Part shown: one piece after another, positions 1-9,638 of the stretch
Layout: each line of letters opens with the position of its first letter
Numbering within the stretch: the first letter of the stretch is position 1
NCBI RefSeq assembly: GCF_026340465.1
Contig: NZ_JAPEPC010000001.1
Location: 6,587,501-6,651,500, forward strand
Direction of reading: 5' to 3'
Source of the DNA: Streptomyces sp. NBC_01306
GTDB lineage: Bacteria; Actinomycetota; Actinomycetes; Streptomycetales; Streptomycetaceae
Length of the DNA: 64,000 nucleotides
Made by a program: the position numbers and the translations under genes
Notes under the pieces: model-generated
What the model was told of the DNA's origin: nothing
The model's database searches: none
What the model saw: only the letters and a program-made list of their open reading frames with translations

Positions 1-1314
<1,314 letters not shown>

Positions 1315-1390
1315 AGTTGCTCGCGTCCACTGTGTTAGTTCTGAAATAACGAACGACCGTGTTGTATCCGGTGTTGGTTAATTTCATAGT

Positions 1391-1510
1391 GTTTCGGTGG
1401 TCATTGCGTTAGGGAAACGCCCGGTTACATTCCGAACCCGGAAGCTAAGCCTTTCAGCGCCGATGGTACTGCAGGGGGGACCCTGTGGGAGAGTAGGACG
1501 CCGCCGAACA
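1391..1510 (+). rRNA. 5S ribosomal RNA
   Basis: A 120-base segment starts with GTTTCGGTGG and ends with CCGCCGAACA; the two ends pair to form helix I. Internal blocks (CGCCCGGTTACATTCCGAAC and GGGAGAGTAGG) match actinobacterial 5S rRNA. It lies about 76 bases after the 23S 3' end, as expected for the distal part of a Streptomyces rrn operon. No tRNA is seen between the two. Confidence 0.97.
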
Positions 1511-1517
1511 ATTTTTA

Positions 1518-1560
1518 GCCTCAACCCCGAGCTGTAATGGCTCGGGGTTGAGGCATTTTT
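1518..1560 (+). terminator. Rho-independent terminator of the rRNA operon
   Basis: A perfect 15-bp stem (1518-1532 with 1540-1554) closes a 7-base loop and is followed by ATTTTT. It begins 8 bases after the 5S gene. This is the clearest intrinsic terminator in the window. Confidence 0.93.
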
Positions 1561-1682
1561 GCGTCCACGTGCAGTTCACTCCCAGGCCGGCATCAGGCCA
1601 CTGACCCCTGTGACTTGGCAGGTCGCCGCTGAGGGTAAGGTCAGGGAGCATCGTTCGTACGTTCCTCACAGGAGGCCCCCGG

Positions 1683-2291
1683 GTGGAGGTCCAGGAGACC
1701 CGTGTTCAGACCGACCGGGTACTCACCATCCCCAACATCCTCAGCATGGCCCGCCTCGTCGGTGTGCCCATTTTCCTGTGGCTGATTCTCCGTCCTGAGT
1801 TCGGCGGGCCCAAGAGTGATGGCTGGGCATTGCTGGTGCTCATGCTCAGCGGTGTGAGCGATTATCTCGACGGCAAGCTGGCTCGCCGCTGGAACCAGAT
1901 CAGCAACCTGGGACGGCTGCTCGACCCTGCCGCGGACCGTCTCTTCATTCTCTCCACCCTGGTTGGTCTGACCTGGCGGGAGATCCTGCCGATTTGGTTG
2001 ACCGCGGCACTATTGGCCCGTGAGCTGATGCTTCTGGTCATGGTCGGAATCCTGCGCAAGCACGGCTATCCGCCGCCCCAGGTGAACTTTCTGGGCAAGG
2101 CAGCTACCTTCAACTTGATGTACGCGTTCCCGTTGCTCCTGCTCAGCGACGGTAGCGGCTGGCTGAGCACCCTGGCGTCGATTCTCGGATGGGCGTTCGC
2201 AGGGTGGGGTACAACGCTCTACTGGTGGGCAGGAATCCTGTATGTGGTACAAGTCCGCCGGCTTGTGAAGGCGGATGTAGCAGCCGATTGA
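1683..2291 (+). CDS. CDP-alcohol phosphatidyltransferase family protein (PgsA/cardiolipin-synthase type)
   Basis: This integral membrane enzyme should transfer a phosphatidyl group from a CDP-lipid to an alcohol such as glycerol-3-phosphate or phosphatidylglycerol. The family signature D-x2-D-G-x2-A-R-x8-G-x3-D-x3-D is complete (DYLDGKLAR followed by GRLLDPAAD, about residues 60-85), and several hydrophobic segments flank it. The length of 202 residues is normal. The GTG start at 1683 has an excellent Shine-Dalgarno site (AGGAGG, 1670-1675, 7-base spacer). The gene opens a core block whose order resembles the mycobacterial region starting with pgsA2. The acceptor alcohol cannot be told from sequence, so no gene symbol is given. 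Confidence 0.9.
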   Translation: MEVQETRVQTDRVLTIPNILSMARLVGVPIFLWLILRPEFGGPKSDGWALLVLMLSGVSDYLDGKLARRWNQISNLGRLLDPAADRLFILSTLVGLTWREILPIWLTAALLARELMLLVMVGILRKHGYPPPQVNFLGKAATFNLMYAFPLLLLSDGSGWLSTLASILGWAFAGWGTTLYWWAGILYVVQVRRLVKADVAAD

Positions 2292-2404
2292 ACTCGTCGA
2301 TGCGCACCGCGCAGCGTGGCCGGATTGCGTATGACGCCCGAGTGTCCTCACCGGACGGGTGAAGTCGGCTGGACTGTCGACATCTCAAGGAGGGCGCTTC
2401 CGAC

Positions 2405-4900
2405 ATGAAGGCCGTCGTGATGGCTGGTGGCGAAGGCACACGTCTTCGCCCTATGACCTCAAGTATGCCCAAGCCGCTCCTGCCGGTGGTCAACCGACCG
2501 ATCATGGAACATGTGCTGCGGCTGTTGAAGCGGCACGGGCTCAGTGAAACCGTCGTCACCGTGCAGTTCCTCGCGTCCCTCGTCAAGAATTACTTCGGCG
2601 ACGGTGAAGAGCTCGGTATGGAGCTCACATACGCCAACGAGGAGAAGCCGCTCGGCACCGCAGGAAGCGTAAAGAATGCGGAAGAGGCCCTCAAGGACGA
2701 CACCTTTCTGGTGATCTCCGGGGATGCGCTCACCGACTTCGACCTGACGGATCTGATTAATTTCCATAAGGAGAAGGGCGCACTTGTCACTGTGTGCCTG
2801 ACCCGTGTGCCGAATCCGTTGGAGTTCGGCATCACCATCGTGGACGAAGAAGGAAAGGTCGAGCGCTTCCTGGAGAAGCCGACCTGGGGCCAGGTTTTCT
2901 CGGACACCGTGAACACGGGTATCTATGTGATGGAACCCGAGGTCTTCGACTACGTCGAGGCAGATGTGTCGGTCGACTGGTCCGGTGATGTCTTCCCCCA
3001 GCTCATGAAGGAGGGGAAGCGGGTCTACGGCTATATCGCCGAAGGCTACTGGGAGGACGTGGGCACTCACGAGAGCTATGTAAAGGCCCAGGCGGACGTC
3101 CTCGAAGGCAAAGTCGAAGTGGACATCGACGGGTTCGAGATCTCTCCCGGTGTCTGGGTGTCCGAAGGTGCCGAGGTGCATCCCGACGCCGTACTCCGAG
3201 GTCCGCTCTACGTCGGCGACTACGCCAAGGTGGAAGAGGGCGTGGAAATACGGGAGCACACCGTCGTCGGTTCCAATGTGGTCGTCAAGACCGGTGCTTT
3301 CCTGCACAAGGCTGTCATCCACGACAACGTGTACATCGGCCAGCAGTCCAACCTGCGCGGCTGCGTGATCGGGAAGAACACCGACATCATGCGGGCCGCC
3401 CGCATCGAGGACGGCGCCGTCATCGGGGATGAGTGCCTCGTCGGTGAGGAATCCATCATCCAGGGCAATGTGCGGGTGTATCCGTTCAAGACCATCGAGG
3501 CGGGTGCGTTCGTCAACACCTCGGTGATCTGGGAATCCCGGGGCCAGGCGCATCTTTTCGGTGCTCGCGGAGTCTCCGGAATCCTGAATGTCGAAATCAC
3601 CCCGGAGCTGGCCGTACGGTTGGCCGGCGCGTACGCCACCACGCTCAAGAAGGGCTCCACCGTCACCACCGCGCGTGACCACTCGCGTGGTGCGCGTGCC
3701 CTCAAACGGGCGGTGATCTCCGCCCTTCAGGCCAGCGCCATCGACGTACGGGACCTGGAGAACGTGCCGCTGCCGGTGGCCCGGCAGCAGACCGCCCGCG
3801 GCAGTGCGGGCGGCATCATGATCCGGACCTCGCCCGGTGTGCCCGACTCGGTCGACATCATGTTCTTCGACGAGCGCGGGGCGGATCTCTCCCAGGGCAG
3901 GCAGCGCAAGCTGGACCGGGTGTACGCACGCCAGGAGTACCGCCGCGCCTTCCCCGGTGAGATCGGGGACCTGCACTTCCCGGCGAGCGTCTTCGACTCG
4001 TACACCGGCTCCCTGCTCCGCAACGTGGACACGACGGGGATCGCGGACGCCGGGCTCAAGGTCGTGGTCGACGCGTCCAACGGCAGTGCCGGTCTCGTCC
4101 TGCCCAGCCTCCTCGGACGGCTCGGTGTCGACGCTCTTGTCATCAACCCGGGACTGGACGAGTCACGGCCGACGGAGACCGCCGACACCCGTCGCGCCGG
4201 GCTGGTCAGGCTCGGTGAGATCGTGGCCTCGGCGCGGGCGGCGTTCGGAGTGCGGTTCGACCCGGTGGGCGAGCGGCTCTCCCTCGTGGACGAGCGTGGA
4301 CGGATCATCGAGGACGACCGCGCTCTGCTGGTGATGCTGGATCTGATCGCGGCCGAGCGGCGCAGCGGACGCGTCGCGCTGCCGGTCACGACCACGAGGA
4401 TCGCCGAACAGGTCGCCGCCTACCACGGGACGCAGGTGGAGTGGACGACCACTTCGCCCGACGACCTGACCCGGGTGGGCCGCGAGGACTCCACCATCTT
4501 CGGCGGCGACGGACGCGGTGGATTCATCATCCCCGAGTCCACCAGCGTCTTCGACGGCACCGCGGCCTTCGTCCGGCTCATCGGCCTGGTCTCGCGTACG
4601 CAGTTGACGCTCAGTCAGATCGATGCCCGGATTCCGCGTGCCCATGTGCTCCGCCGTGACCTGGCGACGCCCTGGGCCGTCAAGGGTCTGGTCATGCGCC
4701 GGGTGGTGGAGGCGGCTGCCGACCGGTCCGTGGACACCACGGACGGGGTGCGGGTCGTCGAACCCGACGGCCGCTGGGTGATGGTGCTGCCGGCCCCGGC
4801 CGAAGCCGTCACTCATCTGTGGGCGGAAGGGCCGGACGACGCGTCCGCGCAGGTGCTGCTCGACGAGTGGTCGGCGATCGTGGACGGCGCAGGTCAGTGA
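2405..4900 (+). CDS. Mannose-1-phosphate guanylyltransferase-like protein with beta-helix and degenerate phosphohexomutase domains
   Basis: An 831-residue three-part protein. Residues 1-235 are a nucleotidyltransferase with the signature AGGEGTRLRP near the N-terminus and the FLEKP loop, so it should make a nucleotide sugar, probably GDP-mannose. Residues about 250-370 are a left-handed beta-helix of hexapeptide repeats. Residues about 380-831 have a phosphoglucomutase/phosphomannomutase fold, but the catalytic phosphoserine loop (normally TxSHNP) reads RTSPGVP and the metal loop (normally DGDGDR) reads GDGRGG, so this part is probably not a working mutase. The ATG start has AAGGAGG upstream. 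It lies 113 bases after the phosphatidyltransferase gene. The exact nucleotide and sugar are inferred from the family. Confidence 0.85.
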   Translation: MKAVVMAGGEGTRLRPMTSSMPKPLLPVVNRPIMEHVLRLLKRHGLSETVVTVQFLASLVKNYFGDGEELGMELTYANEEKPLGTAGSVKNAEEALKDDTFLVISGDALTDFDLTDLINFHKEKGALVTVCLTRVPNPLEFGITIVDEEGKVERFLEKPTWGQVFSDTVNTGIYVMEPEVFDYVEADVSVDWSGDVFPQLMKEGKRVYGYIAEGYWEDVGTHESYVKAQADVLEGKVEVDIDGFEISPGVWVSEGAEVHPDAVLRGPLYVGDYAKVEEGVEIREHTVVGSNVVVKTGAFLHKAVIHDNVYIGQQSNLRGCVIGKNTDIMRAARIEDGAVIGDECLVGEESIIQGNVRVYPFKTIEAGAFVNTSVIWESRGQAHLFGARGVSGILNVEITPELAVRLAGAYATTLKKGSTVTTARDHSRGARALKRAVISALQASAIDVRDLENVPLPVARQQTARGSAGGIMIRTSPGVPDSVDIMFFDERGADLSQGRQRKLDRVYARQEYRRAFPGEIGDLHFPASVFDSYTGSLLRNVDTTGIADAGLKVVVDASNGSAGLVLPSLLGRLGVDALVINPGLDESRPTETADTRRAGLVRLGEIVASARAAFGVRFDPVGERLSLVDERGRIIEDDRALLVMLDLIAAERRSGRVALPVTTTRIAEQVAAYHGTQVEWTTTSPDDLTRVGREDSTIFGGDGRGGFIIPESTSVFDGTAAFVRLIGLVSRTQLTLSQIDARIPRAHVLRRDLATPWAVKGLVMRRVVEAAADRSVDTTDGVRVVEPDGRWVMVLPAPAEAVTHLWAEGPDDASAQVLLDEWSAIVDGAGQ

Positions 4901-4959
4901 GGTCGTAGCGGTGTACCGGACGGCCTGACCCCGGGCCGTCCGGTACACCGATGGGGCCA

Positions 4960-4989
4960 TTGGGAGCCTGTGGCTGCGACGTGCGACGA
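4960..4989 (+). promoter_or_regulatory. Promoter for the DUF881 operon, probably leaderless
   Basis: A TTGGGA -35 (4960-4965) and GACGAT -10 (4984-4989) are separated by 18 bases. The -10 ends 8 bases before the ATG at 4998 and there is no Shine-Dalgarno site, so the mRNA probably starts at or next to the start codon. Confidence 0.5.
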
Positions 4990-4997
4990 TGTGCGGC

Positions 4998-5921
4998 ATG
5001 CCGAAGCAGCCCCCCGTTCGGAGCGCAGCCTCCCCGCCGCCGCGCCCCGATGCGTCGATGTCGCTGCTCAACAACGTGATGGACCACAGCCTCGACGACG
5101 GCTACGCCGAGGCCACCGCCCGGCGGCGGGCCGAGGGCAGTGTGGGGATGCCGCGTTCACTGCGGGCCAAGCTCGGTCTCGCCGCGGGTCTTGTGCTCGC
5201 CGCGGTCGTGGTCACCGTGGGCGCCGCGCAGGCCAGAGTGACTGCGCCGGTGGTCGCGAAGGAGCGCCAGGAGCTCATCGACCGTATCGACTCGGAGACT
5301 TCGTCCGCCGATGCGGAGCAGAAGAAGGTCGACGGGCTGCGCGACTCGGTGGGTGAGCAGCAGCGCAAGGCACTCCAGAAGCACGGGGGCGACCAGGGCG
5401 GTCCGGTGGCGCTGCTGTCCGGAGCGACAGCGGTGCACGGGCCCGGAGTGAAGCTGGTCATCGACGACGCCAAGGACAGTTCCCAGAGCGACGGCGGGGG
5501 GCCGCGCGAGAGCCCCGGGTTCTCCGACACGGGGCGGGTACGGGACCGGGACATGCAGCAGTTCGTCAACGCGCTGTGGCAGTCGGGCGCCGAGGCGATC
5601 GCCATCAACGGCCAGCGCCTGACCGCTCTGTCGGCGATCCGCGCCGCGGGTGACGCCATACTGGTCGACAACAGGCCGCTGGTACCGCCGTACACGGTGC
5701 TGGCGGTGGGGGACGGGAAGCAGTTGCTCAGCGAATTCGATGACAGCGTCGGCGGACAGTACCTGAAGGTCCTGAAGGACAGCTATGGCATCCGCACCAG
5801 CAGTTCCGACCAGGCCGACGTGCGCCTTCCTGCGGCCGCGAGCCTGATCGTACGTACAGCAAAGCCGAAGGCCGCCGGCACCGACCAAGGCGCGGCCGAC
5901 ACAGGGAAGGGCACATCGTGA
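4998..5921 (+). CDS. DUF881 family membrane-anchored protein (first copy)
   Basis: A protein of 307 residues (310 if the ATG at 4989 is used). It has a disordered N-terminus, one transmembrane helix at about residues 58-78, an extracytoplasmic coiled coil, and a DUF881 domain with the family core (GPGVKLVIDD, then a loop ending in QQFVNALWQSGAEAIAINGQR). The family has no established enzymatic activity; in Gram-positive bacteria these genes sit beside cell-division and envelope genes. I prefer the ATG at 4998 because the putative -10 (4984-4989) overlaps the upstream ATG. It overlaps the next gene by 4 bases (GTGA), which points to translational coupling. Confidence 0.85.
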   Translation: MPKQPPVRSAASPPPRPDASMSLLNNVMDHSLDDGYAEATARRRAEGSVGMPRSLRAKLGLAAGLVLAAVVVTVGAAQARVTAPVVAKERQELIDRIDSETSSADAEQKKVDGLRDSVGEQQRKALQKHGGDQGGPVALLSGATAVHGPGVKLVIDDAKDSSQSDGGGPRESPGFSDTGRVRDRDMQQFVNALWQSGAEAIAINGQRLTALSAIRAAGDAILVDNRPLVPPYTVLAVGDGKQLLSEFDDSVGGQYLKVLKDSYGIRTSSSDQADVRLPAAASLIVRTAKPKAAGTDQGAADTGKGTS

Positions 5922-6250
5922 TCGCCGTACTGGGCCTCGTCGTGGGAGTCGTGGTCGGACTGTTGGTCCGGCCCGAAGTGCCGGCGATGGTCGAGCCGTA
6001 CCTCCCCATTGCCGTCGTGGCCGCCCTCGACGCGGTCTTCGGCGGTCTGCGGGCCATGCTCGACGGAATCTTCGTGGACAAGGTCTTCGTCGTGTCCTTC
6101 CTGTCCAACGTCGTGGTGGCCGCGCTGATCGTCTTCCTCGGCGACAAGCTGGGCGTCGGCGCGCAGTTGTCCACCGGCGTGGTCGTCGTCTTCGGCATCC
6201 GTATCTTCTCGAACGCCGCGGCCATTCGCCGGCATGTGTTCCGGGCGTGA
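5918..6250 (+). CDS. Small basic protein family (DUF1290) membrane protein
   Basis: A 110-residue protein with three hydrophobic segments (about residues 1-16, 24-44 and 55-95), matching the small-basic-protein (Sbp) family. It is encoded between two DUF881 genes, an arrangement also found in Bacillus near division genes and in mycobacteria (Rv1823-Rv1825). No enzymatic role is known. The GTG start overlaps the preceding stop codon (GTGA), and its own stop overlaps the following GTG start, so the three genes form one coupled unit. An envelope or division-linked role is an inference from genomic context only. Confidence 0.88.
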   Translation: MIAVLGLVVGVVVGLLVRPEVPAMVEPYLPIAVVAALDAVFGGLRAMLDGIFVDKVFVVSFLSNVVVAALIVFLGDKLGVGAQLSTGVVVVFGIRIFSNAAAIRRHVFRA

Positions 6251-7170
6251 GGCCGATGGGTGACGAGCCGATGAGCAACGACGAGAATCCGCCCGACCCG
6301 CGGGATCCGGGTGACCCTCGGAGCCCACAGGAGCCACCGCGCGATCCCGGCGGCAGGTCCGGGCGCTTCCCCGGCGCGCTGCCCGCGGAGAAGCCCGCGC
6401 AGACACCGCAGGGAGACGCCACGGGGGCGACGCCCGCGGCGCAGCCGAGGCAGGCCGGACGGCAGCGGCTGATCGCCGCCCTCTGGCCACCCCGGGTCAC
6501 CAGGGCGCAACTCGTCGTCGCCCTGCTGCTGTTCGTACTGGGTCTGGGACTTGCCATCCAGGTCCGCTCCAACAGCGACAACAGCCCGCTGCGCGGCGCA
6601 CGCCAGGAGGACCTGGTGCGGATCCTCGACGAGCTCGACAACCGCACCCAGCGCCTGGACGACGAGAAGCAGCGTCTGCAGAGCCAGCGCAGCCAGTTGG
6701 AGAGCAGCTCGGACCAGGCCGAGGAGGCCCGCAAGCAGACGGACGAGAAAGCACGTCAGCTCGGCATCCTGGCCGGCACGGTGGCCGCCCAGGGCCCCGG
6801 CATCACCCTGCTCGTCAACGACCCGCACAAGACGGTCGAGGCGGACATGCTTCTCGACACGGTCCAGGAATTGCGGGCGGCCGGTGCCGAGGCGATCCAG
6901 GTCAACGGTGTCCGGGTCGTGGGGGACACCTACTTCTCCGACGCGGGCGGCGGGATCCAGGTGGACAAGGAGAAGATCAGTGCGCCGTACACCTTCAAGG
7001 TCATCGGGAAACCGGCCGACTTGGAGCCCGCGCTGAATATTCCGGGCGGAGTGGTGCAGACTCTGGAGAAGGAGCAGGCCACAGCCACTGTGACGCCTGA
7101 ACAGAAGATCGTTGTGGACGCCTTGCGACCAGCGAAGCGGCCTGACTACGCTCGGTCTTCCGGGCAGTGA
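6247..7170 (+). CDS. DUF881 family membrane-anchored protein (second copy)
   Basis: A protein of 307 residues. The first 80 or so residues are proline-, arginine- and aspartate-rich and probably disordered in the cytoplasm. One transmembrane helix follows (about residues 88-106), then a strongly charged coiled coil (about 118-165), then the DUF881 domain (core GPGITLLVND, then AAGAEAIQVNGVRVV). It is a paralogue of the gene at 4998-5921. The start overlaps the preceding stop (GTG at 6247); the ATG codons at 6256 and 6271 are alternatives. The function is unknown; the domain layout suggests an extracytoplasmic scaffold tethered to the membrane. Confidence 0.85.
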   Translation: MRPMGDEPMSNDENPPDPRDPGDPRSPQEPPRDPGGRSGRFPGALPAEKPAQTPQGDATGATPAAQPRQAGRQRLIAALWPPRVTRAQLVVALLLFVLGLGLAIQVRSNSDNSPLRGARQEDLVRILDELDNRTQRLDDEKQRLQSQRSQLESSSDQAEEARKQTDEKARQLGILAGTVAAQGPGITLLVNDPHKTVEADMLLDTVQELRAAGAEAIQVNGVRVVGDTYFSDAGGGIQVDKEKISAPYTFKVIGKPADLEPALNIPGGVVQTLEKEQATATVTPEQKIVVDALRPAKRPDYARSSGQ

Positions 7171-7247
7171 GGCGGGGGCGCGTGAGAGCCGCGGGACAAG
7201 GCCATGAGGTTGCGGGGGGTCGGCGCACCGATAGCGGGGTGCGTGGT

Positions 7248-7274
7248 GGAAACTGTCTGGGGGGTACGGACGTT
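7248..7274 (+). promoter_or_regulatory. Candidate ECF-sigma-type promoter before the FHA gene
   Basis: GGAAAC (7248-7253) and CGTT (7271-7274), separated by 17 bases, resemble the -35/-10 pattern used by many actinobacterial ECF sigma factors. This is a motif match by eye only, about 85 bases before the GTG start of the FHA-domain gene. Confidence 0.35.
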
Positions 7275-7360
7275 GTAAGGATGTCCGGTTCGGCAGGTGT
7301 GTTCATCGAGAGTTCGTCCTGCCCCACGGGCGGGTCTGTTTCGGTCAAGGGGAATCGCCC

Positions 7361-8185
7361 GTGAAGTTGTTTGGGAAGTTGTTCGGCAAGAGTGCACGTG
7401 AGGACAGCGCACGGCACCGCGCCCCACGCCACATGGAGGGCGAGGACCAGGGTGGTGACCGCCCGCTGTTCCGGGACGAGGTGGGGCGGTCCGGTCGCGA
7501 CATTTCGGGTGATCAGGGTGCGTCGTCTGTTGACCCTGCGGGTCAGGGCCGCATAGGTTTTGGTGAAGCATCAACCTCAAGTACGAGTCGAGGGTTGCCC
7601 TCCGATCCGTACGCAACCAACGCCCATGCAGGGCAGTCGCGGCAGGAGGATGCGTCCATGCCGGTTTGCACGAGGTGCGGCCACCACAATGCCGAGGACA
7701 GTCGGTTCTGCTCCAACTGCGGAGCGCCGTTGCGCGCCGGGGTGCCCGAGCGGCCCTCGGAGACCACTTCGACGATCTCCATCTCCGGGCTGGAGGCGTA
7801 CGAGGCGGAGGTGACAGGTCAGACCGCTTCGCCGTCGCTCTCTCCGGAGGCCCAGGCGGCCGTCGACGCCCTGCCCCTCGGCTCGGCGCTGCTCGTGGTC
7901 CGCCGCGGTCCGAACTCGGGCAGTCGCTTCCTGCTGGACGGCGATCTGACCACGGCCGGCCGGCATCCGCAGAGCGACATCTTCCTCGACGACGTCACGG
8001 TGTCGAGGCGGCATGTGGAGTTCCGCAGGGGCGCCGACGGCGGATTCACCGTCTCGGACGTCGGCAGCCTGAACGGCACGTACGTCAACCGTGAGCGCAT
8101 CGACGCCGTCGTGCTCTCCAACGGTGACGAGGTGCAGATCGGGAAGTACCGGCTGGTCTTCTACGCGAGCCAGCGGGGCGTGTGA
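7361..8185 (+). CDS. garA: FHA-domain protein with zinc ribbon, GarA/OdhI-type
   Basis: A 274-residue protein. It has a disordered N-terminus (1-99), a zinc ribbon with four cysteines (103, 106, 117, 120), the phospho-acceptor motif ETTS (134-137) and a C-terminal FHA domain (about 178-255; GRHPQSDIF, SRRHVEF and SLNGTYVN are intact). GarA and OdhI carry the same ETTS motif; phosphorylation there by Ser/Thr kinases makes the FHA domain bind its own tail and release 2-oxoglutarate-metabolising enzymes. By family knowledge this would be a brake on 2-oxoglutarate dehydrogenase and glutamate metabolism. The neighbouring MerR, nuclease and gcvP genes match the garA locus of mycobacteria. An internal ATG at 7658 has a perfect AGGAGG 8 bases upstream and would give a 175-residue GarA-sized form, so the start is ambiguous. 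Confidence 0.83.
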   Translation: MKLFGKLFGKSAREDSARHRAPRHMEGEDQGGDRPLFRDEVGRSGRDISGDQGASSVDPAGQGRIGFGEASTSSTSRGLPSDPYATNAHAGQSRQEDASMPVCTRCGHHNAEDSRFCSNCGAPLRAGVPERPSETTSTISISGLEAYEAEVTGQTASPSLSPEAQAAVDALPLGSALLVVRRGPNSGSRFLLDGDLTTAGRHPQSDIFLDDVTVSRRHVEFRRGADGGFTVSDVGSLNGTYVNRERIDAVVLSNGDEVQIGKYRLVFYASQRGV

Positions 8186-8946
8186 CCCGTCAGGGAAGGC
8201 CCATGCTGCAATCATCGACGGGCGGTGCCGGCGACGGCACCGCCACCGGGGACGACCGGCTGGTCAGTATCGGCACGGTCCTGAATCTGCTTCGGGAGGA
8301 ATTTCCCGAAGTCACGATCTCCAAGATCCGTTTTCTGGAGGCCGAGGGGCTGGTCGAGCCGCAGCGCACGTCGTCCGGGTACCGGAAGTTCGGTACCGCG
8401 GACGTCGAGCGGCTGGCTCAGGTCCTGCGGATGCAGCGTGACCACTATCTGCCGCTGAAGGTCATCCGGGACCATCTCGACGCACTGGGCCGGGGCGAGC
8501 AGATCCAGCTCCCCGCGCCCGGTGCCGTCCGCGAGCCCGAGGACGGAGCTCCGGGCGGCGGCGCGGGTGAACCCACGGCGTCCCGGGTGGGCCGGGACGA
8601 GCTCCTCGCGGCCGCCGGGATCAGCGCGGACGACCTCGCCGAGTGGGAGTCGTACGGTCTGCTGTCGCCGCTCCCGGAGGGCGGATACGACGCGGAGGCC
8701 GTGAATGTGGCCGGGCTTGTCGCGGATCTGGGCCGATTCGGTCTGGAACCGCGGCATCTGCGCGCCATGAAAGCGGCCGCCGACCGTGAGTCCGGGCTGA
8801 TCGAGCAGGTCGTCGCCCCCCTTCGGCTGAACCGCAATCCGCAGACCAGAGCGGATGCGGAGACCACCACGAAGGACCTGGCAGCACTGACCGTGCGGCT
8901 TCACGCGGCGCTCGTGCAGACCTCTCTCAGGGTCCGGTTGCACTGA
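8182..8946 (+). CDS. ftsR: MerR-family transcriptional regulator, FtsR-type
   Basis: A protein of 254 residues with an N-terminal MerR winged helix-turn-helix (about residues 30-100; IGTVLNLLREEFPEVTISKI and a YRKF wing) and a long C-terminal effector-like half without recognisable ligand cysteines. Its place directly after the GarA-type gene matches Rv1828 and FtsR of Corynebacterium glutamicum, which controls the cell-division gene ftsZ; the symbol rests on that synteny. The GTG start overlaps the previous stop (GTGA). An ATG at 8203 with a GGGAAGG upstream is an equally plausible start and would shorten the protein by 7 residues. Confidence 0.78.
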   Translation: MTRQGRPMLQSSTGGAGDGTATGDDRLVSIGTVLNLLREEFPEVTISKIRFLEAEGLVEPQRTSSGYRKFGTADVERLAQVLRMQRDHYLPLKVIRDHLDALGRGEQIQLPAPGAVREPEDGAPGGGAGEPTASRVGRDELLAAAGISADDLAEWESYGLLSPLPEGGYDAEAVNVAGLVADLGRFGLEPRHLRAMKAAADRESGLIEQVVAPLRLNRNPQTRADAETTTKDLAALTVRLHAALVQTSLRVRLH

Positions 8947-8987
8947 TCATGGGGGTGCCCGACTACCCAAACCTGCCGGGCACGTCC

Positions 8988-8993
8988 TAGGGT
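8988..8993 (+). promoter_or_regulatory. -10 element (TAGGGT) for a probable leaderless transcript
   Basis: TAGGGT ends 6 bases before the GTG start at 9000 and no Shine-Dalgarno site is present. The same spacing (TAGGGT, 6 bases, start codon) is seen at 25631. I see no good -35 hexamer. Confidence 0.45.
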
Positions 8994-8999
8994 TGCTGT

Positions 9000-9473
9000 G
9001 TGAACGAGCTCGACGTTGTGGGTGTCCGGGTGGAAATGCCCTCCAACCAGCCGATCGTGCTCCTGCGTGAAGTGGGAGGCGACCGGTATCTCCCTATCTG
9101 GATCGGCCCTGGTGAGGCGACTGCGATCGCCTTCGCCCAGCAGGGCATGGCTCCAGCAAGGCCGCTGACCCATGACCTCTTCAAGGATGTCCTCGAAGCG
9201 GTCGGCCAGGAGCTCACGGAAGTGCGCATCACCGACCTGCGCGACGGGGTCTTCTTCGCGGAGCTGGTCTTCGCGAGCGGGGTCGAGGTGAGTGCGAGGC
9301 CCTCCGACGCCATAGCGCTCGCCCTGCGCACCGGGACGCCGATCTACGGCAGCGACGGGGTGCTCGACGATGCGGGAATCGCCATTCCTGACGAGCAGGA
9401 GGACGAGGTGGAGAAGTTCCGCGAGTTCCTCGACCAGATCTCTCCGGAGGACTTCGGGACCAACAGCCAGTGA
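9000..9473 (+). CDS. Bifunctional nuclease family protein (DUF151)
   Basis: A protein of 157 residues that matches the bifunctional nuclease / DUF151 family from end to end (family core LPIWIGPGEATAIA near residue 31, then SARPSDAIALALR near residue 100). Plant and some bacterial members have been reported to degrade DNA and RNA; whether actinobacterial ones do so is uncertain. It lies between two MerR regulators, as in the mycobacterial locus (Rv1828-Rv1829-Rv1830). It is preceded by a TAGGGT -10 element close to the GTG, suggesting its own leaderless promoter. Confidence 0.88.
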   Translation: MNELDVVGVRVEMPSNQPIVLLREVGGDRYLPIWIGPGEATAIAFAQQGMAPARPLTHDLFKDVLEAVGQELTEVRITDLRDGVFFAELVFASGVEVSARPSDAIALALRTGTPIYGSDGVLDDAGIAIPDEQEDEVEKFREFLDQISPEDFGTNSQ

Positions 9474-9579
9474 CGCTCCGCTCGGGTCGTCAGCGCATCC
9501 GGCAAGCCTTTCCCCGAAGAGGGGCACGCGAAACCACTCTTAGGGTGATTATCACTCGGCGTGCCGAGTGTGGCGATCG

Positions 9580-9608
9580 TTGACGCACCTCAAGTGACTG
9601 CCTACCGT
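9580..9608 (+). promoter_or_regulatory. Housekeeping-type promoter for the second MerR gene
   Basis: TTGACG (9580-9585) and TACCGT (9603-9608) with a 17-base spacer fit the Streptomyces HrdB consensus well. It lies inside the longest in-frame extension of the downstream gene, which argues that the true start is the GTG at 9639. Confidence 0.65.
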
Positions 9609-9638
9609 CGAGTGGGCAGTTCAAGGACGGAGGTCGGC

